17,958 nucleotides of DNA from Pleurotus ostreatus/Saccharomyces cerevisiae fusant (GCA_024196135.1 JAMQCK010000673.1:1-17958), one strand, 5' to 3'; positions 1-10,241 are shown, counted from the stretch's first letter. Notes: generated from the letters alone by a model not told the origin. Made by a program: numbers and translations.

Positions 1-327
1 TAGCCATGATCAATTCTAAAAAATCGCGAAATTCCGAAAAGGGAAGGGCAGGTGCCGCGATGCACCTTCGGGCCCATGTCGTCTGCTCGAGGGCTCCTAA
101 AATTCGGGAAAGCACACGAGAATCGTCGACAATTCTTCTTACACGCCTGTGCAAAAAACTGAGGTCCCAGCGTGAATGCGCGCGTCGGAATTCAGCTCGA
201 AGTGGTCGGGCGGACGCATGGCTCGCCCAAAATGGCAACAGCCATCTCCGAGCGCCATCCTTGCCCTTCGCCTGCATGGTGGGGACACCTGCCACCTCCG
301 AAGACCTCGTGGACGTCAAGGGCACAT
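1..327 (+). repeat. Left arm of the 327-bp inverted repeat
   Basis: Starts tagccatgatcaattc at the window edge and runs to the ggcacat at 321-327. It pairs base for base with 637-963. The outer end is A+T-rich (aaaaaatcgcgaaatt) and the rest is mixed composition. The true outer end may lie before position 1. Confidence 0.9.
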
Positions 328-636
328 ACGTACGGACCACTTTATGTCATCTAACCTTGGTAAAAGCGTGTGGACACGGATGAAGGTCGTTATGTATCCG
401 TACCGTGCCTTCGAGCAGCGTATTGTCAGAAAGGAGGCAAATGAAGGCTCCTGTCTGACTTCAAAGCATCGAAGTCGATATCTCATGAAGGGTACTGGGT
501 ACCGGATCCTCATAACATATGGCGGGGGCTCTTCAAACCGCGTTACAGTAGCAAAGACGGTCCGGTGGCGATGCAAAGTCTTGGAGGGCTTCCACGCGCT
601 CATCAGCACTGTAGCACCTCGACATGCACTAAAATC

Positions 637-963
637 ATGTGCCCTTGACGTCCACGAGGTTTTCGGAGGTGGCAGGTGTCCCCACCATGCAGGCGAAGGG
701 CAAGGATGGCGCTCGGAGATGGCTGTTGCCATTTTGGGCGAGCCATGCGTCCGCCCGACCACTTCGAGCTGAATTCCGACGCGCGCATTCACGCTGGGAC
801 CTCAGTTTTTTGCACAGGCGTGTAAGAAGAATTGTCGACGATTCTCGTGTGCTTTCCCGAATTTTAGGAGCCCTCGAGCAGACGACATGGGCCCGAAGGT
901 GCATCGCGGCACCTGCCCTTCCCTTTTCGGAATTTCGCGATTTTTTAGAATTGATCATGGCTA
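637..963 (-). repeat. Right arm of the 327-bp inverted repeat
   Basis: Reverse complement of 1-327, running from atgtgccc at 637 to gaattgatcatggcta ending at 963. If the pairing stops here, this is the right end of the element; position 964 is g and its partner would be base 0, outside the window. Confidence 0.9.
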
Positions 964-1423
964 GTCCATGCAGTCACATTGTCTTGCAGGGTCGCGGCAC
1001 TTGGGTAATCTGGATGTGTATGCGGCGGTAGATAGGTACCTTGCTCACTTTCTCTGGTTGAGCAGCGAGGATGTGGACTCGGGCAGCGTTACAATAGAAG
1101 GACATGAACGCAGGAAGCAAGGCAGCGGCCCGACCATAATGGTAGCACGTGGCAAACCATTATTGTCCTTTTCGGGAAATTCGCGATCGTACTTACAAAC
1201 GGCGAATGCATTCGAGCCTTAATTCGTCGTCTCCGGCTTCAGAGCCTGCCCAAACAGTCGAAAGACCCTCTAAGAAGTGCTGAGCAGCAATGCTCCGAAG
1301 CCCGATCGCGTTACCCAGGGCACGTGGGCGCGTTTGAACCGTTCACGATCAATTTGATCGCGCATGCCGCTCCTTGCCTTTGTCCGCCACCGCGCCCTTC
1401 GACTACACCTCTTCCCTCCCCTC
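964..1423. other. Intergenic region upstream of Dus2
   Basis: About 460 bp between the inverted repeat and the Dus2 start. A short stretch at 1167-1187 resembles the outer end of the repeat arm (see findings). A small inverted repeat, ataatggt at 1136-1143 and accattat at 1156-1163, lies just before it. A cacgtg hexamer occurs at 1321-1326, about 100 bp before the chosen ATG; no clear TATA box was found. No convincing gene. Confidence 0.5.
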
Positions 1424-3139
1424 ATGGCCCGCCGCCCTCACTCCACATCCCCCGAGCGACCAGCGAAGAGAATGAAGATGGACCGCCTCACGCCAGACGA
1501 CTACCGCAACGGCATCTTTCTGGCACCCATGGTACGGTCCGGAGCCCGTGCGTTTCCCCAGCGAATTTGTAGACGCGGGCGCTTACTTCTCCACAGTGCC
1601 TACGCGCCTGTTCGCCCTCAAGCATGGCGCGTCCCTCGTGTGGGGCCCGGAGATTGTGGACAAGGCCATCCTGCACGCCGAGCGCGTAGTAGATCGTGCG
1701 TGACTCGTCTGGCTTGTTCCCTTCCCCATTGACGAGGTCCTTACAGCCGACACCGGCATTATCTCCTACAATGGCAAATCACGGTCCATCTACCAATGCT
1801 CCCCCGTCGAGAAGCCCTATCTCATCTACCAGATCGGCTCCGCCGACCCTGAACTCGCCGTCCAAGCCGCCAAGGTCGTCATGCACGACGTCTCCGGCAT
1901 CGACCTCAACTGCGGCTGCCCCAAGCCCTTCTCTACCCACGCTGGCATGGGCGCCGCCCTCCTTTCCACGCCCGACCTCCTGTGCTCGATCTTGCGCGCG
2001 CTGCGCGAAGCTATGCCATCCGAGATCGCCGTCTCGTGTAAGATTCGGCTATTGTCGACGCAGGAGGAGACGCTGGCCCTGGTGGGCAAGATTATCGAGA
2101 CGGGCATCAGCGCGCTCACGGTGCACTGTCGCACGAGGAGCATGCGCGATCGGGATGCAGCTATGATCGAAAGGTTGAAGGAGATCGTGGATTTCGTGAA
2201 GGCGAGCGGGAAGGATATTGCGGTGGTGGAGAATGGAGACTGCAAGGGATACGAGGATGCGAAGCGGATACGGGAGATGACGGGCGAGTGATGAGAGGTT
2301 TGCTCATGTACGCAGGTGCTGACGATCCCAGGCTGCGACTCTGTCATGATCGCGCGTGCGGCGGAGTCTAACCCGTCCTGCTTTTCTCCCACTCCCCTCG
2401 TCGATGTCGAGAAGACCCTCTACCCTGCGTACATCCGTGTTGTACGTGCTTCCTCCTACAGTTTATCGCATCTACCTTTACCCATCCTTTACATACACCT
2501 TCAATCTTCCCCCCTGCAGTTACCTTCCCCCTTCACTTGAGCCCCTCCCTTCAACCCATTCTTTCTCAGCCTCAACCAGCACCTCCCTACAATCCACCCC
2601 CACTGACTCCTCTTCAGGCCAAATACGTCAACAACCCCTGGCCCCTCACTAAATTCTGCGTCGGTCAGTTCAAAGGCGCGCACATCGAGACGTCGAAGAA
2701 GGGCACGGTTGACCTGCGCACCCAAATATCCAAAGCCAACAACTACGACAAGGTGGAGGATATTGCGGGAGCATGGACTGGCGAGGAAGATTACAAGGAG
2801 ATCGTCCGGATTATTGAGTCACGCCCGCCGCGGAGACCCCGATTCGTGTCCGAGGAGCCCGGAGAGATCGCGCCTGCGACAAAGGCAGAGGCAGCAACTA
2901 TGGAGAAGCCAGAGACCGCAGCGCCCGCCATTGAGCTCGCAGAGAACGGCACCCTCTTCCCTCTGCTGAATATCGCCAAGGCAGGTCTGGACGCCCTGCA
3001 CACGCCGCCGAATACGCAGAACCCGGAGCCTCCGTCTATGGGTGTGCCTCCTACATTCCCTGACCCTTCGACGATACCTGCGCTTTCTGGCCGCGATGCG
3101 CCGACACCGACGCCGGGTGGGGATGTCGGTGCGCCTTAG
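1424..3139 (+). CDS. DUS2: tRNA-dihydrouridine(20) synthase, Dus2 family
   Basis: FMN-dependent reductase that converts uridine 20 in the D-loop of cytoplasmic tRNAs to dihydrouridine using NADPH. Exons by hand: 1424-1547, 1597-1695, 1747-2283, 2332-2441, 2618-3139, giving 463 aa, in frame across all joins. Seen: the FMN-barrel start IFLAPMVRSGALP (residues 31-43), LVWGPEIVDKA (55-65), the catalytic-loop motif NCGCPKPF with the predicted catalytic Cys132, THAGMGAALLS, LTVHCRTRSMRD, VVENGD, and the split MTG/CDSVMIARAAESNP. All are typical of eukaryotic Dus2. The N-terminus carries a basic PERPAKRMK patch. After about residue 370 the protein becomes a Pro/Glu/Ala-rich tail with no recognised double-stranded RNA-binding domain. 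Intron 3 (2284-2331) uses a GC donor. An in-frame ATG at 1364 would add 20 residues; 1424 was chosen because the added piece looks non-conserved. Exact start uncertain. Confidence 0.9.
2284..2331 (+). other. GC-AG intron in Dus2
   Basis: Using donor gcgagt after ACGG and acceptor cccag joins MTG to CDSVMIARAAE, the exact family motif, and removes a 48-bp intron like its neighbours (49 and 51 bp). The nearby GT donor (2288) with the same acceptor shifts the frame, and reading through hits TGA at 2289. A GC-AG intron is therefore the best model. Confidence 0.75.
2442..2617 (+). other. Longer Dus2 intron (176 bp)
   Basis: Donor gtacgt after YIRV and acceptor cttcag before AKYVNN. It is about 3.5 times longer than most introns in this window and strongly pyrimidine-rich, with several internal candidate acceptors (ctacag, ctgcag, ctcag). 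Alternative splicing is possible, but only the last acceptor was chosen, because it gives an uninterrupted family match. Confidence 0.7.
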
Positions 3140-3291
3140 ACTTCGATATATCTTGCGTTTTTATTCGTGACTACTATAATACATTCGTGTCCGTGCGTCG
3201 TCATGCAATAATTGCTTTGCTTGCTCATGAATTGCTTGAATTCGTCCTTCGACCCCTTGACTGACCCTCAAAGCCCCACCTCCTCCATCCC
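3140..3291. other. Short convergent intergenic region
   Basis: Only 152 bp separate the stop codons of Dus2 (+) and the carboxylase (-), so the two 3' UTRs and polyadenylation zones probably overlap. Weak signals include ataatac near 3177 and the palindromic caataattg around 3206-3214, which could serve either strand. Confidence 0.4.
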
Positions 3292-6136
3292 TCACTCATC
3301 CTCCTCAATATCCACCAAATCCCTCCCCTCCTCCACCATCTCGCCCGCCTTGCACCCGACGGCCTTGATAACCCCCGCCGCCCCCGCCCGCAGCACCGTC
3401 TCCGTCTTCATGCTCTCCAGCACCACCACCGCCTGCCCCTTCTTCACCCTCTCGCCCACCTTGACCCTTACCTCGACCACCACGCTCGGCGTAGGTGCAC
3501 GGAGCGCGCCCTTGGTGGCCTGCGCAACGTCGCCAGCGAGGGACTGCAGCCATTTCGGTGCGCAGACGCCGAGCGTGACCTTCCGCCCGTCGGCGAAGAG
3601 GTGGAGCCGGGCGGAGAGGGCGGCGGCGGTAGAGGTGGGCGGGGTCGGCTGCGCGACGATGGTCGTGGTGCTGTGCGCGTTGTCGAGGGTCGTGGAGAGC
3701 CTGGTGGGAGAGAGGAGGCGGGCGGGGACGGAGTGGAGTTCGTGTGCGGGGGTGTCGGGTGAGGAAGAGACGGTGATGTCGAAGAAGCCGCGGGTGGTTG
3801 AGCGGAGGGTGACAGTGGCGGTCGTGGTGTCGTCGGTCTGGAAGGCGATGGTTCGCTCGTAGACGTCTCCGCCGAAGCGGCGGGATGTGAGCGAGGACCA
3901 AGGCGAGGGGAGAGCTGCAGGGGAAGCTTCGGGCGCTGGATGTTCCCGCAGGGCAGTGAACAACGCAGCCTTGGCGAGCAGCTCAGGCGAGGGCGCTGCG
4001 GGCGGCGCAAACAACTCGTCAAAGTGTTTCTGCAAGCCTCTTCAGCAATCTGTTGTCGAGCTTACAAACACCACCGACCTGAATAAACCCCGTCTCTACC
4101 TCCTCATCAATAAACGCTCTATTCCCCGCCAACGTCCTCAAAAACTCCACATTCGTCGACACGCCCACCACATGATACTCCTCCAACGCCTTCCTCAACA
4201 GCCTCAACGCCTCCGTCCTATCCCTTCCATGCACCACCAGCTTCGCAATCATTGGATCGTAGAACACCCCAATGTGCGCCCCCTCCCCGAACCCGTGCTC
4301 CAACCTTACGCTCGGCGCCACCGCGTCCAGACTCGCCAGCCGCGCGGGCTCAAAGGCGCCCTCCCGCCCGGGGGCGGCGCCGAGGAAGGGCGTGGCGAAG
4401 GTGGCTGTTGGGGCGGGCGTGGAGAGGTAGAGGAGCTGCCCGGCGTCGGGGAGGAAGCTGTTGCGCGGGTTCTCGGCGTAGATGCGCGCCTCGAAGGCGT
4501 GGCCGACGAGGGGGATGGCGGATTGGGTGAGGGGGAGGGGGTTGCCGGCGGCAACCTCGAGCTGCCATTCGACGAGGTCGAGCCCGGTGACCATCTCGGT
4601 GACGGGATGCTCGACTTGGAGGCGGGTGTTCCTGGGTGGTGTGGGTCAAACGGTGAGGAGGAGGGTAGAAGGGACGAGGCGAAAACACACATCTCCATGA
4701 AATAGAAATCCTCCGTATCGTTGTCGAAGATGAATTCGACGGTGCCCGCGCCGCGGTAGTGAACCGCCTTCGCGGCAGCGACGGCTTTCTCACTCAGGTC
4801 GGCGCGCAGCCTATCCGAAAGACCCGGCGCTGGCGCCTCCTCGATGATCTTCTGATTCCTCCTCTGCACCGAGCAGTCGCGCTCCCACAGGCTGACAGCA
4901 TTCCCGCGCGAGTCCGCGAACACCTGCACCTCGATGTGCCTCGGCCGTTGGATGTAGCGCTCGACGAGGACTGTGTCGTTCCCGAACGCCTTCTGCGACT
5001 CCCGCTTCGCTGACTCGAGCGCTTCGTAGAAAGCCTCTGCGGTAGGCGTGGTCACGGTACGCATACCCTTGCCACCGCCGCCGTGGATAGCCTTGATGAG
5101 GACGGGAAAACCTATCGCGGGTGAGGGGGTAGAGGACCACAACGACAGAAATATGCATACCAATCTTTTGAGCCTGTTGGAATAAGAACTCGGGATCCTG
5201 GTTGTCACCGTGGTACCCTGGCACGCAAGGAACGCTGGCCGCAGACATGATGTTCTTCGACTCGCTGCGTACTCTCAGGAAGCGTCAAAACCCAGACAAA
5301 GGACTGCATACCTCTTCGAGCCCATGCTGACGATGGCACTAGCAGGTGGGCCAATGAAGACGATGCCTTCGTTCTCAAGCGCTTCGGCGAATTGGGCGTT
5401 CTCGCTCAGGAAACCATACCTAGGGTCTGTGTTAGCGGCAAGAACATTGGCAAGTGAGCCAATTTACGGTTACCCAGGATGTACAGCTTGCGCGCCGCTC
5501 CTCTTGCATACGTCGATGATCTTGTCCTTCCGCAACTATGAGGGATATTGTCAGGCTCGGAGTGGAATGACGAGAGCGAGAATCATACATAACTCTCTGC
5601 GGAAGGAGCTGGGCCGATGCAGTACGCTTCATCGGCCTGCACAAAGTGAGCGAACGTATGCGATGATGCGAAAGCCGACGTGCCATTTGAACATGCAAGG
5701 AATCCTTGTCAACCTCACTATAGACCGCTACCGTCTTGATGCCTAGCTTTCGCGCTGTACGCATGACGCGACATGCGATCTCTCCTCTGTTCGACGAGTC
5801 ATTCTCCAGTACAAGGTTGCTGCGTGATATCGCACCTGTTTGCGACAAGTATCTTGTCGAAGTGAGGTAGTCTGGACGTAGAAGGTCGATCTGTACACCA
5901 TGTAAGTTAAGATCCGGACGCAGGGGCTGTAGCGCACCTGGGATGCATGTCGCAAAGGAGCGTACTGCTCTTACAGGCGCGTGCGCCGGAGAGCTGCGAC
6001 TAGCAGTCTGACGCGGTACAGTCGAGGCCTCCTCGCGAGTAGAGGGTCGCGCGGAAGCAAACCCCGCATTCCCCGTGGGGCGGACAAGGGATAGGCGGAG
6101 AGTCTGAGAGAGCCTGTTCGAGCGCCGAGGAATCAT
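3292..6136 (-). CDS. MCCA: Methylcrotonoyl-CoA carboxylase alpha (biotin-carrying) subunit, mitochondrial
   Basis: Carboxylates its own biotin with ATP and bicarbonate and passes CO2 to the beta subunit, which makes 3-methylglutaconyl-CoA from 3-methylcrotonyl-CoA in leucine breakdown. Exons (minus order): 6136-5938, 5890-5836, 5786-5684, 5636-5589, 5535-5474, 5419-5312, 5264-5161, 5111-4691, 4631-4079, 4029-3292; 796 aa. Seen: an Arg/Ser-rich N-terminus without acidic residues for about 30 aa (mitochondrial presequence); split [17 protein letters not shown] (biotin carboxylase start); [14 protein letters not shown]-grasp loop [14 protein letters not shown] (233-246); [28 protein letters not shown] (367-383); C-terminal biotinyl domain with ESMKTE, biotinylated Lys759. 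Fungi generally lack propionyl-CoA carboxylase, which favours MCC over PCC. The beta subunit gene is not in the window. Intron 3 (5637-5683) needs a GC donor. Confidence in the family is very high, in each splice site high. Confidence 0.92.
5637..5683 (-). other. GC-AG intron in the carboxylase gene
   Basis: On the minus strand, ATG/GCACGT...GTGCAG/GCCGAT joins HVQM to ADEAYCIG, the conserved biotin-carboxylase sequence, with a 47-bp intron. The GT two bases further on (cac/gtcggc) leads to an in-frame TGA after splicing. This is the second GC-AG intron in the window. Confidence 0.7.
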
Positions 6137-6886
6137 GTTGAACGTGTCAGTGCTTGCTTTAGAGGATACAGACGCGTGAAAGCGAGAAGGATGAAGGCAA
6201 GAGACAACGTCGAGGAGAAGAAGATCCGAAGGCGCAGAACGTGTTTGCGGGGAACGGGCGCGCGGACCGTGATCCGAAGTTCGTCACTGCACGTGGAATA
6301 ACGAACATCGGAGGTTTCCTTCCCCCCTCATCTCCTTCGACGTGATCTGTCGACCGCGACGGTCGCGCTTTACTTAGCTGCTCTCGTGATGCCGAGACAT
6401 CGGCAAAGTATAAGCTGTACCTCGAGAAACGACCCCGTGCCGCACCAAGACGCATGTAACCTCGCGTAGACGATGCGGTCGATTACTACATCGACACCTT
6501 CGAATGGACTTAACGGAACCCCGGTGCCAAGCTTGCGGATGACGACACATATGGACTCTCTACGCTTTTGTGCTCTACGGAGAAACAACGAGGACTAGCA
6601 CATGAAAGCGAGCCCTGTCCCTGAGGGAACCTCGCTGCCACACGTGTAGCGACCTTCGTGCGCTGAGGGCTGACCACAGCCCAAGAGCAATCTCATCATC
6701 GTTCATTTATATCTGCTTCTGGGCCTCTATGAGCCGATCTCGTACGTTAGCGGTTGCTCTGCCAACCAGCTGGACGGATTCGCAGCGCTGCAGCGTGTGC
6801 CGTCCATCACGAAATCACCTTGCAGGTATAAAGACAGCTCGAGTCGCTCGCGATGTCCTTCCAGGCGTCGCATGCTGTGAGTCAAC
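6137..6886. promoter_or_regulatory. Divergent promoter region between MCCA and GH92
   Basis: About 750 bp separating two genes transcribed away from each other, so it should hold both promoters. A TATA box for the GH92 gene is clear (6827-6832). A GC-rich inverted repeat, cgaccg (6351-6356) and cggtcg (6360-6365) with a 3-bp spacer, lies near the middle and could be a transcription-factor site; this is inference. Frames on either strand look non-coding. Confidence 0.55.
6827..6832 (+). promoter_or_regulatory. TATA box of the GH92 gene
   Basis: The sequence ggtataaagac contains TATAAA 60 bp upstream of the ATG at 6887, a spacing compatible with a start of transcription near 6858 and a short 5' leader. 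Confidence 0.6.
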
Positions 6887-9800
6887 ATGCCCACCTTCCA
6901 TGTAGCTTCTTTTCTCCTCGCACTTTCCTTACCTTCCTTCCTTGTAAACGCGCAACCGGCGCCCGGACTTCAGCAGCGCATCTCTCAGGCCATCGCGAAT
7001 GCGGCTAATGAGACGAATCCCGACTATACGTCCTTCGTTAATGTTTTTATCGGGACAGGTAGGCATCACTCGCCTATGTTGGGCACTACAGACTTTGACG
7101 TGCACTTGGCCAGATAATTTCGGTGACGTCTGGTATGTCTTGTCACGATGCTCGTCTATGTGTCTACTAATTTGTGCAGTCCCGGCGCTTCCGTACCTTT
7201 TGGCATGGCCAAGATCACCACCGATATGACAGGCTATTCACCTTCCGGTACGTCGATCATCCCTTGCCTCAAACCCATAACGACTCACCCTCACCCAGGC
7301 TACATCACCGACGCCACCCAATACATCCGCGGCCTCAGCCCCCTCCACGACAGCGGCACTGGCGCCTCCGGCGACTACGGCAATTTCGCCGTCATGCCCC
7401 TCCTCTGCCCCTCCGGCTTCGCCACCTGTGGCATCAGCTGGAACAACCGCCAGCGCTATCGCAAAGCCAACACCGACGATGGCGCGCCGGGTTACTTCGC
7501 CCTCACGCTGGATAACGATATCAAGATGGAGGCGACGGCGACGCGGCGGGCGGGGTTGGAAAGGTTCACGTTTCCGGAGGGCTCGAAGCCGTATTTCTTG
7601 ATTGATCTGGCGAATGATTTGACGCAGAGCTTTGCGGGTGGGGAAATGGACATCGATGCGGAGAAGGGGAGGGTGACGGTTGGTGGGTGGTATGGGTCGA
7701 GGTGGGCTAAACCGATATACTTCATCCCACCGCAACTCACCTTTTCATCCAGTTTTGGACCCGGCTCCTTCAACTACCAAACGTTCGCCTGCTATGACCT
7801 CCTAAATGGGGGAAATCAGACCCTCGATGAATATGGCGTTTGGACAGCAAATAAGTGAGCTTGCTTCTTCCCATATCCATCTAGTCGTTCTAACTACGCT
7901 TCCTTCAGCTACGGCCTCGACGCCAAAGGCCTCCACCAGACCCATCTCAACCTCACCCGCTCCCTCATCGGCGACCACTACGAATCCGGCGCCCTCTTCT
8001 CCTTCACCAGCCCCACCTCCACCTCCACCTCCCCCCAGATCACCCTCCGCGTCGGCGTCTCCTTCGTCTCCGCCGCCCAAGCCTGCGCCAACGCCGAATC
8101 CGAAATCGGCAACAAGTCCTTCGACGAGGTGTGGGCGGAGGCGCGGGGGTTGTGGAACGAGAAGCTGGGGCGGATCGAGATCGATGTGGGAGGGACGCCA
8201 CCGAATGTGACGGAGATGCTGTATTCGTCGCTGTATAGGGCGAATTTGACGCCGGTGAGTAGGGGGTGGATGGAGGCAAGGGAGAGGGAGGTGACTGATG
8301 GTATTTGCAGAATAATGCGACGGGGGAGACGCAGGGCAAGTATGCAGGGACGAGCTCGTATTACTTTGATTCGTTCTACGCTAGGTGAGGTCCTTGTCTA
8401 ATCTAAGGTGCGTCTGGCTGACTGGTCAATCGCAGCTGGGACACCGTACGCAAACCGTTGATATTGTGGCAATCCACTTGCTAACTCAACCCCAGTACCG
8501 CACCTTCTACCCTCTCATGACGCTCACGTCCGCCGCCGAGTACGCCCAGATCGTCGACTCCTATATCGATGGCTGGCGCAAAGAGGGTTGGCTCCCGGAG
8601 ACGCGCGCGAATAACCTACCCGGTTGGACGCAAGGGTAAGACTCCTCCTCTTTCCTCCCAGTATCTCTTCTTCCCCAATCTTCTCGCCCATCCCTGACGC
8701 ATGTGCTGATCACTCCACAGCGGCTCCTCCGCGGACAATATCCTCTCCCATTTCGCCGTTCACTACCACAACGAAGCGTCCGCGCTTGGGATCGATCTCG
8801 ATGAGTTATACTCTTCCATCCTCACCGACGGCGAGGTTAACCCGCCGGAGTGGAATATCTATGGGCGGCAGTCGAATGTGTACAAGTCAGTCTTCTGTTT
8901 GTGAATACGTACTGGGGACTGCGCGCTTATGGAATTGATAGACAATACGGCTACGTCCCCTACAATGTCCTTGACACATCCAGCGTGGGCCGGCAGACGC
9001 GGGAGGCGAGTCGCACCTTGGAATACTCGTTCGAGGACTTCGGCATCCGGCAGGTCGCGCAGCTGCTTGGGCATACGGATGACGAGGAGAAATACACGAA
9101 TCGATCATATGTGAGTATTGCTAGGTCGCCACATTTTGATGATACGCTGACATCACCCTCGAGTGGTATCGCAACGTATGGGACTCGAGCGTCGAGAGCG
9201 ATGGCTTCACTGGTAATTGTGGCAAATGGACAATGAAAATTTCGTCGACTGACTGGCATGCGTAGGATTCCCGCAGAAGCGTCAGCCTGACGGCAGCTTC
9301 AGCTACACGGACCCCATAAACTGCTCGCCGAACGATTCGAATACGAGCAGGCCTTGCTCTCTCACTGAAGGTGCGCGCATAGCTTACCTTCTAAGCAACG
9401 AGGCTGACACCCAATTTGCAGATAATGTGAACGGCTTCTACGAGTCCTCCGCCTGGGAATACGCCTGGTTCGCGCCTCACGATACGGCACATCTCATTGA
9501 GGCGATGGGTGGCAATGTGAGTAATTCCCTCTTCTGCAGCGGTCCCGCAACTGACTAGCCCTTGCTCAGGACACCTTCGTCAGCCGTCTTGACCACTTCT
9601 TCGACGCAGGCTATTACTTGGCCGGCAACGAGCCCTCTTTCCAAACGCCCATCGGCTACCACTACGCGAATCACCCAACAAAGTCGGTAGACCGCGTGCG
9701 CGAGGTGGTCTTCAAGAACTTTGGCATCAGTGAGTTGGATCGAGGTGTTTGAACGGAATTCTGGCTGAAGCTACTCAGCACCGGCTGGATTACCTGGAAA

Positions 9801-10241
9801 CGATGATCAGGCCGCTATGGCATCGTTGCTGACTTTTCACATCCTTGGCTTGTATCCTGGTGGGCACCTTACAATTGTGTCCATACTGACACTAATAGGA
9901 CTGCAGTCCCATCCACCACCCAGCTCCTCATCCTCTCGCCCTTCGTCCCGACGTACACAGTCCACAACCCCTACCTCGGTATCAGCACGACAGTGACAGT
10001 CGCCGGCTACGACCAAGCCTCTGTTGCACAGACGATCCCGGACGGGGTGTCCGCGTACGTCGAGAGCGTCGCGATCAATGGAGCGACCCTCCCATCACGG
10101 TGCCACTTCGACTTCTACGACGCCTTTCGGCTTGGGGGCAATATCACCATCACGTTGACTGCGGACAAGGCGGCGACGGACAACTGCGGCGACGCGGTAC
10201 CGGAGAGCTTGTCGACTGGAGGCTTCTCAGGTGCTCGGTGA
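6887..10241 (+). CDS. Secreted GH92 alpha-mannosidase (probably exo-alpha-1,2-type)
   Basis: Hydrolyses terminal alpha-mannosyl residues, probably from N-glycans or mannans outside the cell. Exons: 6887-7058, 7114-7132, 7180-7247, 7299-7854, 7909-8254, 8311-8384, 8436-8445, 8496-8635, 8721-8885, 8942-9110, 9164-9212, 9266-9370, 9422-9516, 9570-9729, 9779-9859, 9907-10241; 847 aa. Seen: signal peptide ending about VNA/Q (residues 22/23); FIGTDNFGDVCPGASVPFGM (54-73) at the start of the N-terminal domain; SWDTYRTFYPL (412-422); the FYESSAWEYAWFAPHD region with Glu632, at the position of the GH92 catalytic acid; PGNDD (715-719), where family members carry the catalytic-base aspartates. More than ten NXS/T sequons fit a secreted glycoprotein. 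Length matches the family. Odd: microexons of 19 and 10 nt, and QAAMAS after GNDD where many homologues have a glycine. Exact linkage specificity cannot be read from sequence. Confidence 0.93.
7114..7132 (+). other. 19-nt microexon of the GH92 gene
   Basis: Lies between introns 7059-7113 and 7133-7179 and encodes NFGDV plus split codons for D58 and C64. Without it the conserved FIGTDNFGDVCPGA motif is broken. Both flanking introns have GT and AG ends, and ctactaat near 7165 is a good branch-point candidate. Confidence 0.8.
8436..8445 (+). other. 10-nt microexon of the GH92 gene
   Basis: The ten bases ctgggacacc sit between introns 8385-8435 and 8446-8495. They complete Ser412 and encode WDT of the conserved SWDTYRT motif. 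Skipping them would shift the frame and delete the motif, so constitutive inclusion is expected. Confidence 0.8.

Larger units (their letters stand above)
1..963. mobile_element. Long inverted-repeat (foldback-like) element, probably non-autonomous
   Basis: Positions 1-327 are the reverse complement of 637-963 with no gap (paired positions always sum to 964). The only mismatch I found is near 304/660 (cgaagacc against ggttttcg). A unique centre of 309 bp (328-636) separates the arms. The open frames inside are mirrored in both arms and resemble no protein I recognise, so no transposase is visible. The architecture fits a foldback or MULE-like element with long terminal inverted repeats that lost its coding part. 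The near identity of the arms suggests recent origin or ongoing conversion. The left boundary coincides with the window edge, so the arm may continue outside and a target-site duplication cannot be tested. Element class is inference; the inverted repeat itself is directly seen. Confidence 0.8.

Noticed and set aside
176..792. Open frames of 158-198 codons inside the inverted repeat
   Set aside because: The same peptides appear from both arms because the DNA is mirrored; they cross the arm/centre boundary and show no protein family features.
3212..3862. 216-codon plus-strand open frame
   Set aside because: It lies antisense to the last exon of the carboxylase gene; the minus-strand frame carries the biotinyl domain, so this is a GC-rich shadow.
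3292..10241. A metabolic gene cluster of carboxylase, mannosidase and transporter
   Set aside because: Leucine catabolism, mannoside hydrolysis and sugar uptake share no pathway, the transporter is 7 kb away, and repeat DNA and an F-box gene lie between; co-regulation is not supported by the sequence.
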